Shown here piece after piece: positions 13,368-25,234 of a DNA stretch of 64,000 bases. The stretch is from NCBI GenBank assembly GCA_025738555.1, contig JAOVFP010000015.1:2418001-2482000 (forward strand), read 5' to 3'. The position numbers and the translations under genes were made by a program. Every line of letters begins with the position of its first letter. The stretch's first letter is position 1. A model generated the notes under the pieces. That model was not told the origin of the DNA. It saw only the letters and a list, made by a program, of their open reading frames with translations, and searched no databases. The stretch comes from Cyathus striatus. Lineage: Eukaryota; Basidiomycota; Agaricomycetes; Agaricales; Nidulariaceae.

Positions 13368-16300
13368 TTATGTTTCTTCTAACTTAGATGCATCAAATCG
13401 TTTGACAGTGTCGACTACGTTGGAACCTTTTCTGGCGAATACGAGCTGTCAAACGACTCGTCAGAGTAATGTAATTGACATGATAAGTATGGCTAATTCG
13501 CGTACCAAGTATGGATTTGCTGTGGAACCGGTAGTGTCGGCAAGTACCTCGTCCTTTGAAACTACTGATACATCCGAGTCGTTATATTTGAACCAGGAAT
13601 CAGGTGCATCAGGTAGATGTCGTGAATAAAAGAAGTAATGGCCCCAAGTGGGTGAAGAACCGCGATGAATGAAGACGGATGTAAGCTCATACGGAACATT
13701 GGTATCGTCCCGCCAAAGTTGCTCAAGCTCATCCTTTAAATGATCTATACGCGCCCGCAGATTATCTATCTCATCCCGGACATATGCCTTCTCAGAGCTC
13801 AACTGTAGCATCAATTCTTCGTCAACGTCAGGCATCCCTTCCTCGCGCATTATAACAAGGAACTTCTCTGTCTGTTCAAGTGCAGATAGAACCGGAGTTT
13901 CCTGTAATGTTGTTAATCTAAAGAATACGAATTTCCATAAACTAAGAAATTGCACCTTTCCCTCAACAAGGAGTCGAACGCGTTCCCGGGCCTTGGTAAG
14001 CTCGAGCTGGATTTCCTTTGAACGAGCCTTCTTTTGCAGATCAGCATTATCCATGAATCGATCCATGTAAATGGTCTCTCCAAATTTGATGTATGCTTGA
14101 GATTTGAATGGCTGAAGTGTTTCCCGATTGAACTGCACTCTCTGGAACAACTTCAGATGTAGTTCTTCTAATAAACGATCAGCATGCATACCTGAAGTTG
14201 AATCTGCAGTATAGGTGGTAGTTCGACTAGTGATACTTCCATCCTTGCTTTTCCGCCCTTATGATCTACCTCGTCGTCGAAATATCGACCCAAACCATCA
14301 TATATGTCGATCCCTTCGTCCGTAACGTTGACATGAAGATGTGAGAACAAATCCTCCCTATCTGATATTGAAGTTCTTGGTTGTTGTGGTTCAGATATAG
14401 GGGTGATCCGTTGGCGTGTCTTCCCGTAGAAGAGACTGAAAACGAGAGATGAGCAAAACCTACTTACCGGCCACACGTACTGGAACATACCGTTTAATGA
14501 TATTAGGTCCTGCATCAGGGTCGTCTCCAAACTGCAGCAACGCTGCCTCAAGTTGAAAGATACAGTTGTCCATACATTCCGCAACGTCGTGCTGTTTACC
14601 TGTGCAAGTTTAACAACAGTGTATTATTTTGACTGCGATCAACACATACCGAACATCATAGTTGAATCAGAGACCGTAGGGCGCTTCCTTGCTGGCAAAG
14701 GCGGGGGGACGGACTTTTGTTCCATGCTTTTACTAGGAAGGCGCGACGAAGATGCCTCAGGAATCTCTTCAAGAGGAGGCGGAGAACTGGAGTCACGTAG
14801 AGATGATCCAGCATGTTCGGCACCGATAGGCGGGGAATTATCAACGTCCATGGCGCTGGGACGTCGTTCGATTTCACGAGGACGTTTTCCGAGAACAGAG
14901 CTGGAGGATGACCGAGTTGGAGAGGATAAATGGCGCGGTACATCCTCAACGAGAGTGGCGTCGGTATCGTTGGATGAATCAGTGGCTCGACTACTTGCTT
15001 CGTCCTCATCTTCATCTCTCGGAGTCACCAACGCGAGCTTAGCAAGCTCAATGCTCGGTGTAACAGCGGGGAAGCTTCAGCATATTCAAGGTTGAAGAAC
15101 AATTCTGCCAACTGGCTTATAACTGAAGAAGCAAGAATTAGAAAGGAACTCTAAATAAGGAGACATCTTTACACTTTTTGGAGCGTACAATCTCACGTCG
15201 TGAGAGCTGTCGCCCACCGACGCGATGCCGTGCCAGTTTCTCGTCGGATAACTTGTCTTCTTCAAGAGAAGTCAAATCCAGTTTTGACATAGGAAGAACA
15301 GCATCCCTCAGGTCCTTGATAGTATAGAAATACTGAGAGCATAGTTAACAACACCGAAAAAGATTCAAGCAAAGCAACTTGCCTGAAGCAGAGAATTAAG
15401 ATAACATGTATTTCCAAGCTGATTAAGACCCCGCGGAAAGTCAGGTCGTACTATAGCTACAATATCCCCAGCTAAGCCATTCATTAGCACTGAATCTCCA
15501 TCTTAAAAAGTGGGAAGCACTTACGATCTTGTCCAGTTTCCAAAAACTGACGAAGCCTATCGCTGTTGCGCACTTCCGCAATTACGGTCAGTGCTTCACG
15601 CATTCTATCTGCTTGCAAAGGCGTTTCCTCAAGCTAAACCACGAAATGTCAATTACGCTCATCACGTCAGTCACGAGAGAAATGGTCAGCATACCCGCAT
15701 ATTAAATACTGTTATCAGCATTGTATCATCGACATCCTTCGGTATCTCCAGAGTATTGTATGCCTGATCGGGACCCATAAACAGATTCTTCCCTACTTCC
15801 CATTTCTTCTTCAAAGCCGGACTACCTCGTGCTTCTGCAAGTATCCTGAAGGCATTATTTGCCTCTCTCTGCAGGTTTGAGCCTTGAGTAACATCCCGCC
15901 ATGAGCGCTTCACGCAGTCCTTCCACGCATTTTCAAGGAAATTGTCAGGAATTTCATCGTCATAATCTACTCCGAGACATTTTCCATCCCGAAGCCAAGT
16001 ATTTTGGCAGCTTGAACTAAGTCTTCATGAGTGAATCGATCTCGCGACTGTTCCAATGCGTAGAACTCTTGAAGGGACTGGGGGCACTCTGCGTATGTCC
16101 CCAACGTCCTGATAATGGTAGTAAGATGTGTGAAATAGGTTACGGTATTGACGGGGTCGCAGCGACATTGGGCAAGGTACGCAAAAGTAAGCAGATCTAC
16201 ATATCGATACAGTCGGGGACGGAAACGTAAGTGAAAAATATGATACGCACCAGGAGAATAGCACATGTAAGTTAATCCAAGGCTATCCCATTCCGTATGC

Positions 16301-18296
16301 AGCAGTTGCAGAGCAGTCACGATCGGCTCGGTCGCATCGACACGACGAACTAACGAAAATACATTCGTAAAAACCACGATGAAAAGCAGCTTGAACTTAC
16401 TTTGATCTGGATGAGCACCAATTGCAGACTGATACATCTCCCTGGCAGGATCCAACATGACATGTAACTGGTGCGCCTTCATGTCCTTAAACTCAGTAGC
16501 TAACGACGTCATGAGTTTATCTAATGGTCGCACCATCTAATACCACCCACCCTTGGATTTACGGAGGTCGGCAAGGTAAGAGCCAATTTCAACCCAGGCA
16601 CGAAGCAGTTTGCGCCGGTTCATTTTACCTTGGGGTGTTGCGGGTTCAGTGACAGGTGGCCGAATTGCTGGTTCTGTGTCTCCAGCTTCTTCCTTGAAGC
16701 CAAGTATATCAAATACACGTTTCCTATGGGCAAAGTCAACTCTTGCGAACTTGCGAATTAGAAAACTTGGCGTACACATTCGCATTCCAGCCAACTTTTA
16801 AACGGAACCCTACGTTTGATGTCTTAATCATTCGATTCTCACCTTTCCACAACTTGTTCTCCATAGCACTATAAATTTACGTCAGTATTAGAATACGAAT
16901 TCCTAAACAGCATAACTCACAGCAGAATTGTTTCAAGTGCAATGTTGACAGTTTGATCTGGCGTCTTCCCAAGAGCAGGGTTTTGTCGTTTATCAAGAAT
17001 AAAGTCATCCCAGTGCTTGCGCGGTATTACTGCAGGTATAACACCGCTTCCGACACAATAGAAAGAGCACTGACAGCACACATAGAGATCTAGCAACCTG
17101 CCCTCGTCTTCTTCCTGTTCCTCCTCGTCTTCTAGCCTACCTGCCTCCCCTTGCTCCTTCAACTTTGTGATATCAAAGTCATCCAACACAATTGTACCTT
17201 CCCTCCTCCTTTGTTTAACATTATCTGCCACCTCCCATTCCTCATGTTTATATGGGGGTGTCAACTTGTGCGAATCGACAGCCTTGGCGTACTTGTGAAA
17301 GTGATGCGTCAAGTTACTCTGTCCAAACGGCTGTTCCCCGAGTCCAATACACGAAGTAGTGCGCTTGCGAGCGTCTTGATTGGGAAGAGGTGGGTGGTCT
17401 GAATCAATAAAGGAACGGGCAAGAGGTGGCGTAACGCTGGACGATTTCCAGGAGAGGATGACCCATCCATGTTCTTTAGGACAGTAGTATGCGTTCGGAT
17501 GGGGGACGGCGGTGCATATTTCCTCAGCAGTTGGTGGGGTCACTGGAGGAGGCGTAGATGATGACGATGCAGGGGAACTCGTAGATGCAGTGTCACTTGG
17601 TAGAGGTCGACTTGCGCCGGGGGCGAGAGGTGTGGCAGGAGCAGGAGCCCTGGGTTGGATATCAGGCGGCGTAACACTCACAGAAAACAGTGTATGCTCC
17701 GGATTATGAAGACAATCTGCCAAAACAGACGGTAGAAACCCAGCACCAGGACGATGACCTCTGAACCTTTCCTCAGGATTCCACCAATTAAGTTCCTCGT
17801 GTCTGTCCCTCCCATCAATAGCCACTTCGTTGATGTATTTGCTTGTGCTCATATATTCCATAGGTTCGTATCCAGCCCAGTTCGGACCGATACCTGACGA
17901 AGTCCAGGAATCGGGTTCTGTTAAAGCTGGTATGTCATCCCATGCGGTAGGCTCCAACTTTTGTGTCCAGTTTGTGATAGCATCGGAAGTAGGAACGGGT
18001 GCTGCTATGGTCTGGTTCTCCTTGTCATCGCTCACAAGCTCTGGCTCTCGGAAAGTGGTCGAAGTATTAAATGAAGGAGAATTGTATCGTGGCGGGGACT
18101 CGATGGGAGGTATATATTCAGTGTGTTTTGAGCCAGGGCCTTTTGGACGGGCGGGAAGGGAAGGTCTCTGAGAGTAGAAGCTGCTGGCAGGGATAGGAGA
18201 AACATTGACTGGGGTATCGGGCCTCTGCGGTAACGCAGCTGAGCCCGGGGTTGGTAAAGGACGTCTTGCCTTGGGAGAGCCCTTCGTATTATCCAT
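13368..18296 (-). CDS. Ubp2-like ubiquitin-specific protease (peptidase C19)
   Basis: Large deubiquitinase that removes ubiquitin from proteins. The N-terminal exon (18296-16917) begins MDNTKGSPKARRPLPTPGSA, is Pro/Ser-rich and ends in a conserved block with LLDLYVCCQCSFYCV and VIPRKHWDDFILDKR. Helical linker exons contain KWEVGKNLFMGPDQAYNTL and IPKDVDDTMLITVFNMR. The USP Cys box FPRGLNQLGNTCYLNSLLQ lies at about 15440-15380. An Asp/Ser-rich insertion follows (about 15030-14640). The His box reads WGHYFFYSRHLPDAPDSW with KYNDSDVSVVSKDEVLAD (about 13650-13540), and the end is RFDASKLEET. Architecture and linker motifs match fungal Ubp2 rather than smaller USPs. The catalytic Cys and His are both present. 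About ten introns are needed; some internal boundaries are approximate. Confidence 0.9.
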
Positions 18297-18756
18297 GTGG
18301 GTCTAATGGACGAGGGTTACGAAAAGAACAGAAGCGAATTATGGGAAGCGTACATATAACTGACAGGTATGAAATGACGGAGATCGATAGAGGGCCAGTG
18401 GCAGATCTCTAATGATCTATGAATGAAAATTGGAGAGAGAAAAGACGCCCTGAACAATTACGACGCGTCTTGAAAGTACTTTGACGGACAAGGTGGCAAA
18501 GATGAAGCGTACAAGGATGGAATTTAAGACGACCCAGCGGTAAAAACGATATAAAGACGACAGTTCCTCATAGCCCTCGCATTACTAAGCACTTAGATTA
18601 TGACGCGCGTCCTCGCCACTTCCATCGTCAAATTCAACCCACCTTGCCCTTTTACTTTCTTCTCATTTCGAAAATACAATACAGTACATTCCTGTCAACA
18701 ATAACCGTACAAAAATACATTACGAATTCCGAAGAAGAATAAAAAAAGGCGCTCGT
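18297..18756. other. Intergenic: protease promoter / oxidoreductase 3' end
   Basis: Holds the upstream region of the deubiquitinase gene and the 3' flank of the oxidoreductase gene. No gene or repeat seen. Confidence 0.4.
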
Positions 18757-20030
18757 CTAATCTTCCTTAACCTTGATGATCAACTTGCCTACTGTCTTGC
18801 CGCCTGTCAAGTCCTTCTGTGCCTCCTGTACGCCCTCAGCCGTAAAATCGTACTCCCTCCAGATCTTGATGTTCAGGATACCGCTTGAGACCAAGTTGAA
18901 GAGCACTTTTCCATAGTGCTGCGCTTCTTCAGGAGCCAAGACGTAGTTGGTCATCGTAGGACGAAGGAGCTTCACATTCCTCTCTACAAGGCGGAGGAGG
19001 GAGACGGGTTCGACGGCACCCGAGGCGTTTCCGACCGACACAATGGTCCCTTTGCGTTTGATCATTTTGAAGTTGTTGTCGAAACTGTGAAATAACGCGC
19101 ATAAGTACTATGAGGAAGAAGAATAGCAAGAAACTCACGTATCACGACCGACACCATCAAAAATGGCATCCACGCCTTGTCCGTTGGTGAGTTCCAAGAC
19201 GCGTTGTACGGTGTCCTCATCCCTGTACAGGATAACATGGTTGGCGCCATTCTGTTTTGCGAGTTCAGCCTTCTCCTTTGTTGATGTGGTTCCAATTACG
19301 GTCGCGCCGACGTGTCTTCCCAGCTGGGCAAAAAGCAAGCCAAGGCCACCGGCAACGGTGTGCACGAGAATGGTGTCGCCCTTCTTCACCTTGTATGCAT
19401 CCTCGAAGAACGTGACTGCTGTTAAGCCTTGCAGGAGGGCGGCAGCAGCGGTCTGCGTGGAGATGGCATCCGGGACGGGGTACACCCACTTCCATGGTAC
19501 AGAGATGTAGGAAGCGTGTGTGCCGAGAAAGTCGGCTGCCACCTTCTTGCCGATGGTGTAGCCTGCTTTTTTGAAGGTTTCATTGGTGAGGGACTCTTCG
19601 TCTGTGGGAAGGGCGACTATTGTTCCTGAGGTTTCTTTGCCCAGGACTGAAGGAAAGATCGGGTACTTGTATAGACCGGCTCTGTGTATACGTTAGAGGT
19701 GCGCGAGGCATGAAAAGAGAGATGGGTACCGGTAGTATGTGTCGATGAAGTTTACACCAAAGTAGTCGACCTGGAGAGAGATAAGATGAGTGTATGTGAA
19801 TGTACATAAACATAGGTACAAACCTTGATAAGGATCTCACCAGGCTTTTGTTTCGGAAAGGGAATGGAAGTCTTCTCGATGACCTCTGGACCACCATTCT
19901 TGGCTATGGTGATGGCTTGGACGGTATCTGGGAAGGACATGTTTCGCAGGGAGGAGGACGAGAGGTGACGAAGGAGTTGGGCGGTCCTGGAAGAAGTTCT
20001 GAGGAAGTTCTGAGTTGAAGATAGAAACAT
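18757..20030 (-). CDS. ZTA1: Zeta-crystallin-type NADPH:quinone oxidoreductase
   Basis: Medium-chain dehydrogenase/reductase without the zinc sites. It reduces quinones by one electron using NADPH, and yeast Zta1 protects against oxidative stress. Spliced exons give TVQAITIAKNGGPEVIEKTS, the nucleotide-binding loop HTVAGGLGLLFAQLGRHVGA, TKEKAELAKQNGANHVI, IFDGVGRDT, RKGTIVSVGNASG and the C-terminus GGKTVGKLIIKVKED. The first 30 residues (MFLSSTQNFLRTSSRTAQLL and onward) are rich in Arg and Ser without acidic residues, as in a mitochondrial presequence. A second in-frame ATG at 19940 would start MSFPDTVQ, matching the cytosolic form. It shares a 490-base divergent promoter with the kinase gene. 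Confidence 0.93.
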
Positions 20031-20519
20031 GGGCCGTACTTATATGAGAGACGGAGTTGGGGGATGGAGATGCTTACATATAAAAAGATAAGTGATGTTG
20101 CCTAAATGACGCCTTTAACTTTGACAGGCTGCTAGGGTGCTGGGAAGAAGACAATTCATATACTTTCCCAGGCGCCCCGGCACTCTACTCGGTCCCCGGC
20201 AGCACCCCGAGGGGACTGATAGGGAGAGCGGGCACGATGGCAGGCGATTGGATCGCACTGCATGGGAACGAGATCGGGGTCGGGCGGTGGCGGGATGGCG
20301 GGAGGTCAGATGACGTCACGGCGGGTGATTTCATCGATGGCACTCGGTGTCCCTAATCGGGATGGTCCCCGTCCTGTGACGTCTAGTCAGCATTGCTGTA
20401 GACTTTGTAGTGCTATCTCTTGCACTCGGTCCATTCTATTCCACTCGTTTCTCTACCACCCCAGTGTGTCTCCTTCCCCTATACCCTCTTTCATATACCG
20501 TCGTTATACCACTTCGAAA
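20031..20519. promoter_or_regulatory. Divergent promoter, quinone oxidoreductase / TKL kinase
   Basis: An intergenic region between two start codons. The kinase-proximal part (about 20410-20515) is strongly pyrimidine-rich on the plus strand, like fungal core promoters and leaders. The distal part contains GC-rich sequence around 20160-20360. No specific binding site can be assigned. Confidence 0.45.
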
Positions 20520-22688
20520 ATGTCAGAGCCATTCGATGTCATTCCTTTCGAGGTACGAACACAAACCATCCAACTCACCCCTAAGTCTCTATCGACTATC
20601 CTTTCCAATACTTTCACGCCGTAACCTCCTCACCCTATAAAAACTCTCCTTGTCGCTCTTCTATTCTTCTCGAATTCCTTACTCTTCAAAGACACTGATC
20701 ATCACCGCAGGACATCAAAGGGGACTGGAAGAAACTGGGCTCTGGTTCATTTGGAAACGTCTACAAGGGTGCCCCCTCTTCTCTCTTCATTTCCATCCCA
20801 AATCCGTAACTCTCTTCACCAGGCACATACCTAGGCATCGACGTAGCAATCAAGGAAGTTCTCCCGTCCACAGACTATGACGTCGCAAAGTACTTTGAGC
20901 GTGAATGGCGCCTGATGAAAGAGTGCAGGCACCCCAACATCTGTCTCTTTATCGGTCTCTCGCGTGCCCCGCCTCCCGACAACCGCATCTTCATCATCTC
21001 AGAATTCATCGACAACGGAAATGTTCGTCTCTACATACACGACAAGTCAAGACCTTTTCCGTGGCGCCTCCGCCTCTCCTTTGCCACAGACATCGCACGC
21101 GCCCTCGCCTACCTCCATGCACGCAAATGCATCCACCGCGACCTCAAAGGCGAAAACCTCCTCGTCACCGCCAACGGCCGCATCAAGATCACCGATTTCG
21201 GTTTCGCAAGAATAGCGGCCCGCAACGAGGAAGAAAGCAAACGTCTAACCTTCTGCGGCACCGATGCTTACATGTCTCCTGAAATTCTCCTCGGCGATGA
21301 GTTTGATCTCCCCACCGACGTCTTTTCTCTCGGCATCATATTTTGTGAAATTGCTGCGAGAAAGCTGGCAGATGAAACGGTGTTTAAGAGGTACCCCCCA
21401 GATTTTGGTATAAATCTAGACGAGGTACATGAGATGGCAAGTCCAGGGTGCCCAAAGGACTTTATACAACTCTGCATAGACTGCCTGCACACGGACCCGT
21501 CCAAACGCCCCGCGACTCGTGATATTCTGGCTCGTTTGAGGGTCATCGAAGCTGAGGTGCTGCTCCGACCCAACGAGGGTGACGACACGCACGTTGGGAG
21601 TGTCAAGTTCCTTACAGGAGTTAAAAGGCCTGGTACAGGACCGCGCATTCCCAGCTTCGGAATGGGTGTGGGGAAGGATATTCGCTCTTCTACAGGGGCT
21701 GGTCAAGCATCAGTTCCAGTCTCTCCCTCTTGGTCTTCGGGATCTAATGATAGCGATGAAGAGCTCGTTGAAGCGGTGATGGCGTTATCTAAGGTTGGGG
21801 TGAAGGATAAAGAGGACAGCCATTGGAGCACAATTTCAGACAACAGTCGGTGCTCATATTTCCCTTCCCCACATGTCTCTCATTAAATTTTGCAGGTCAT
21901 GAACCCCTTTTAAACGGTACGGTTTCAGAATACAGCACCACCGTTATCCGGGGGCACAGTCAGCAAGGCACGGCAACTGTTCCTCCTTCACTCTCTTCTA
22001 TTCTCACCATCCGCCCCTCTCTCGATGGAAACGCCGTTCCAGACCCCGTACTTCCAGCCACCTCGCCCTTAACGCCAGAGGGACCTAGCCCATCTAATTC
22101 TCCAGACACATCTTCTGTCCTTCATCCTCCTCAGCATACTCACGAGCTGTCGTATAACACCTCCTCGGCCCTCTCCATCGGTTCCATGGATACATACCAC
22201 ACCGTTCCTGACTCGGGGTCATCCTTCATCTCATCAGCACTCGCAACAGAAGGAGGATCGACAATCCGCTCACTGCATGATGCCCAACTACTGGTCCATA
22301 GGTTCACATTGCTGAAACCTGGCGCGAAGCCTAAGAAGGCCTCTGGGAACGCGTCACCTCAGTTTGCAGAGGGAAGCTGGAATCCGTTAGATTTGTTTTT
22401 CTCTTCCGGATTGTTGGTTACGAAATGTGATCTGTGCACGAAGAGGATTGGATGGAAGCCTGTTTTGGAATGTGATGATTGTGGTTTGAGGTATGCCTCT
22501 TCAGTTTATTCGTGCGAAATAATCCAAGTTTATTGATTCATTGCAGGGCACATGTTAAATGTGGTGAAAACGCTCCCTTGGACTGTGGTCTCCGACCTCC
22601 TCGACCTGGAACTCAGCATAGTCTATCCCTTGCAGCTCCACGATTGAAGAGCAAGCTCGCAAAATCTCAGAGTCCTACTCGACGATAA
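20520..22688 (+). CDS. TKL-family protein kinase with C-terminal C1 finger
   Basis: The protein starts MSEPFDVIPFE. Kinase motifs in order are LGSGSFGNVYKG (P-loop, split by an intron), VAIKEVLP (catalytic Lys), HPNICLFIGL, CIHRDLKGENLLV (catalytic Asp), ITDFGFARI (DFG), FCGTDAYMSPEILLG (activation segment with APE equivalent SPE) and DVFSLGIIFCEI. HRDLKGEN and the LIMK/MLK-like segments indicate the TKL group, probably with serine/threonine specificity. A Ser/Pro-rich linker of about 190 residues follows. The tail holds a C1-like zinc finger: HRFTLLKP, then CDLC, ECDDCG, HVKC and a final Cys. The distance between the first His and CDLC is longer than in canonical C1 domains. This architecture is common in Agaricomycetes; the substrate is unknown. 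Confidence 0.9.
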
Positions 22689-23012
22689 ATCGATAATGAC
22701 CGCTACGAACTCACGAATTTCATCAATGATCACGATTACTTTTTTTCTCTCAAACTTGCAATGTATAATCATCGATTCTCTCAACCACAGAGCTTCAATC
22801 ATTTGTTGTACTGTACTTTATGTAACTCTTACGACCCCTAATTGATGGATAGTCTTTATATTATTATTTCTTTCTTAGGCTTTCGTTTCTGTAGCCTCAA
22901 TACGGACTTTCATTCGTTAACAATACATTGTTATTATACAGACATCGCGACGAGTGATAATCAAGTAAAAATACATGGTTAGATCTCAAATGCGTTGTCC
23001 ATGAGTAATTAT
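22689..23012. other. Convergent 3' ends, kinase and tyrosine phosphatase
   Basis: An AT-rich interval between two converging stop codons, presumably carrying both 3' untranslated regions. Nothing else is seen. Confidence 0.4.
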
Positions 23013-24329
23013 TCAATCATTCGTAAATGCCGACAGCAACACTTCGTATATTAATAATATCTGCTCCTCCCTCTGTACCATCCCAGGTCTCTGCTCCCGC
23101 AGCTCGTCGACTTCCGCAGCGATATGATCGTCCTGCACCTCCTTCGGCATTGGACCGAGTGGTGAAGGGGCAAGAACACTGGTCGGGGTAGGGTCCTCAG
23201 GTGGAGGGAGGAACTGAAGACTACGAAGCAAAGACGACAGAGCGATAAAAGAGCCTGTACGTCCTATGCCCGCAGAACACCCGACCATGATAGGTGGGTC
23301 AGGATGAAGTTGCTCCGCAACAGAATGAGGATATAGCGACGTATCTCTGTTCGTGTCGTCCACGAGCTTTATGAAATTGAGCAGAGAAGCACGATCCTCT
23401 GGTTCAGGGACACCGTGGTCTGGCCAAGCGGTATATAACATATGGCGAAAGACCACCCGTTCCTCAGTAATCTCCTTGCCATATACGCCTTCGTCCTCCT
23501 CTGCATCGTTGATTTCGAGATCATCGTCAAATGCTGTGGCGGCTTTGAGTTCGTTCGGATTCTTGATCGGTACGACCGACACGGTACTCAAGATACACTG
23601 AGCATCATCGAAGGTTTGCATGTCTATGAGTGTGACTTTGAGTGCCTCTGTGGAGTACCCCAATTCAGGAGGGATAATAAGGGAACGGCCAACATCCGAT
23701 GGGAAATAAGCGTGTGCTTTACGCCTGCCCGACTCAACATTTTGGGTTAGCTGCACCACCGTACGTACCCGGCATGTTTTGTGGGCCGATTGGGGTGTAT
23801 GTGGTGCGAGAAGTGATCTAGGAGGACGAGAGATATGCTGGAGAATAACGCTTAGGAACGCATGAGCGGTATGTGGCAGAGGGGCCTGAGTGGCTATCCA
23901 CCATTTCCCACCAAACTTCTCGAGGACCCAATTTGCGTTCAAATATCTTCCTTCCCCGTCAAATCCCATCTGTATATGTCTTTCTTGGTCGGGACCAGTA
24001 GTAATATCGTATTCTCTCTGGCCGATGACGACGCGCGTGCGGTCGTAAGGCTCGACATCCAGGTATCGGTTTTTATCGTTATGTACGAGACCTGCAGAAA
24101 TGGAATAGTGGTTACTGTAATCTGAACGAGCCAGTCTTTTGGGTACGATGGATGACAGTTTCTTTGCGGCGGAGGACGATGAAGATTTAGATTGTTTCCG
24201 GGACGAGGAGCGGGCATTGTCACGCTTCGACTCGCGGTCGCGAAGGGTAGTTAGGACGAGGGATAGATGGGATTGGGAATGGGCACTTCGAAGCCAGTCA
24301 GGTATTTTTGTGGGGGAGAGAAGGGCCAT
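23013..24329 (-). CDS. Protein tyrosine phosphatase, variant P-loop
   Basis: Classical cysteine-dependent protein tyrosine phosphatase that dephosphorylates phosphotyrosine proteins. It is a single exon; an ATG 19 codons upstream (24386) is also in frame, but MALLSPTKIPDWLRSAHSQ fits the family start. The order is a Ser/Lys-rich N-terminus, KNRYLDVEPYDRTRVVI (Tyr-recognition loop region), YLNANWV, WWIATQAPLPHTAHAFL, the WPD loop YTAWPDHGVP, the P-loop VGCSAGIGRTGSF and the Q-loop region QRPGMVQREEQ. The Cys and Arg of the CX5R signature and the WPD Asp are present. The position before the catalytic Cys, normally His, is Gly. An acidic insertion (DDDLEINDAEEDEG) precedes the WPD loop. The gene diverges from the NR2C2AP-like gene over 130 bases. 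Confidence 0.9.
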   Translation of the reverse strand: MALLSPTKIPDWLRSAHSQSHLSLVLTTLRDRESKRDNARSSSRKQSKSSSSSAAKKLSSIVPKRLARSDYSNHYSISAGLVHNDKNRYLDVEPYDRTRVVIGQREYDITTGPDQERHIQMGFDGEGRYLNANWVLEKFGGKWWIATQAPLPHTAHAFLSVILQHISRPPRSLLAPHTPQSAHKTCRVRTVVQLTQNVESGRRKAHAYFPSDVGRSLIIPPELGYSTEALKVTLIDMQTFDDAQCILSTVSVVPIKNPNELKAATAFDDDLEINDAEEDEGVYGKEITEERVVFRHMLYTAWPDHGVPEPEDRASLLNFIKLVDDTNRDTSLYPHSVAEQLHPDPPIMVGCSAGIGRTGSFIALSSLLRSLQFLPPPEDPTPTSVLAPSPLGPMPKEVQDDHIAAEVDELREQRPGMVQREEQILLIYEVLLSAFTND

Positions 24330-24459
24330 CGCGTCGATTGAGTGTGGAAGAGTGAGAAAGAGATTACCGTAAATTTGAAGGATCAACTATTATTATACTT
24401 ATTATCTTTGATTCGCTTTGGCCCCTCTTGGCCCTTTGCTTTGGCCCTTGCTCTCCCCG

Positions 24460-25028
24460 ATGGATGCAGATCTAACCAACCTCCTCTCCGAAGACACTCC
24501 CATCAAGTTTGTCTTCCATCTGTTCTTTCTCCTTCCCATCTAAACGAAGCCCAGGGTCAGCTCCACCTTAGACAAGTCAGTAGGAAAGAAGAACCTCATC
24601 GACGGAAGTCCAGAAACATGTTGGACTTCCCAGCAGGTTTGTCGTCATATTCCGTCTTATTTTACATCGTCTAAATTCAGATGCTTTTGTAGGGTCTTCC
24701 TCAATTCATTCAACTAGGATTCTCTAATCGAGTGGTCCCAAAGCGCATATCCCTCACCTTTCAAGGAGGATTCGTCGGCACCAGATGCTCTCTCCTTGTT
24801 ACACTGTCAAACGTTAATACTGGCTCAAAGAAGGAATGGCTGCCCTTCGCCAACATATACCCGGACGACGTCAACCGTGCACAAGTCTTCGATCTAAACC
24901 CCATTCAAGCAGAACTCGTACAAAACGGAATTGACACTCTCAGAATCATGTTTGAGGAAAGCTCAGATTTCTTTGGTCGGATAACAGTCTATGACTTAAA
25001 ATTGGAAGGAACGATACTACACAAATGA
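24460..25028 (+). CDS. NR2C2AP-like discoidin-fold protein
   Basis: A small protein with an F5/8 type C (discoidin-like) beta-sandwich, related to human nuclear receptor 2C2-associated protein. Three exons give MDADLTNLLSEDTPIK, then VSSTLDKSVGKKNLIDGSPE, TCWTSQQGLPQFIQLGF, RISLTFQGGFVGTRC, DVNRAQVFDLNPIQAE and FEESSDFFGRITVYDLKLEG. The TCW...QG, QFQGGF-like and DFFGR motifs match the family along its whole length. In animals the partner is an orphan nuclear receptor, which fungi lack, so the fungal role is unknown. It is probably cytosolic or nuclear, as there is no signal peptide. Confidence 0.88.
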
Positions 25029-25234
25029 AGGAGTGAAAACAGATGTTCGATAATGTTAATTAACAGGAGGACAGCAAGTGGATAAGATGATGGGAGCAAG
25101 ATACATAAAATATTTGATCATAAGCCTGGTACAGTAGGGTATAATGGAGTCTGGACTCATCCCAACGTCTATGCACACTTACGGTTATCGGCCTGCAATT
25201 CTTTCGCATTATAATTTGTCGAGGAATTCAGACA
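25029..25234. other. 3' flank of NR2C2AP-like gene
   Basis: A short interval with no visible gene, presumably 3' untranslated sequence. Confidence 0.3.
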
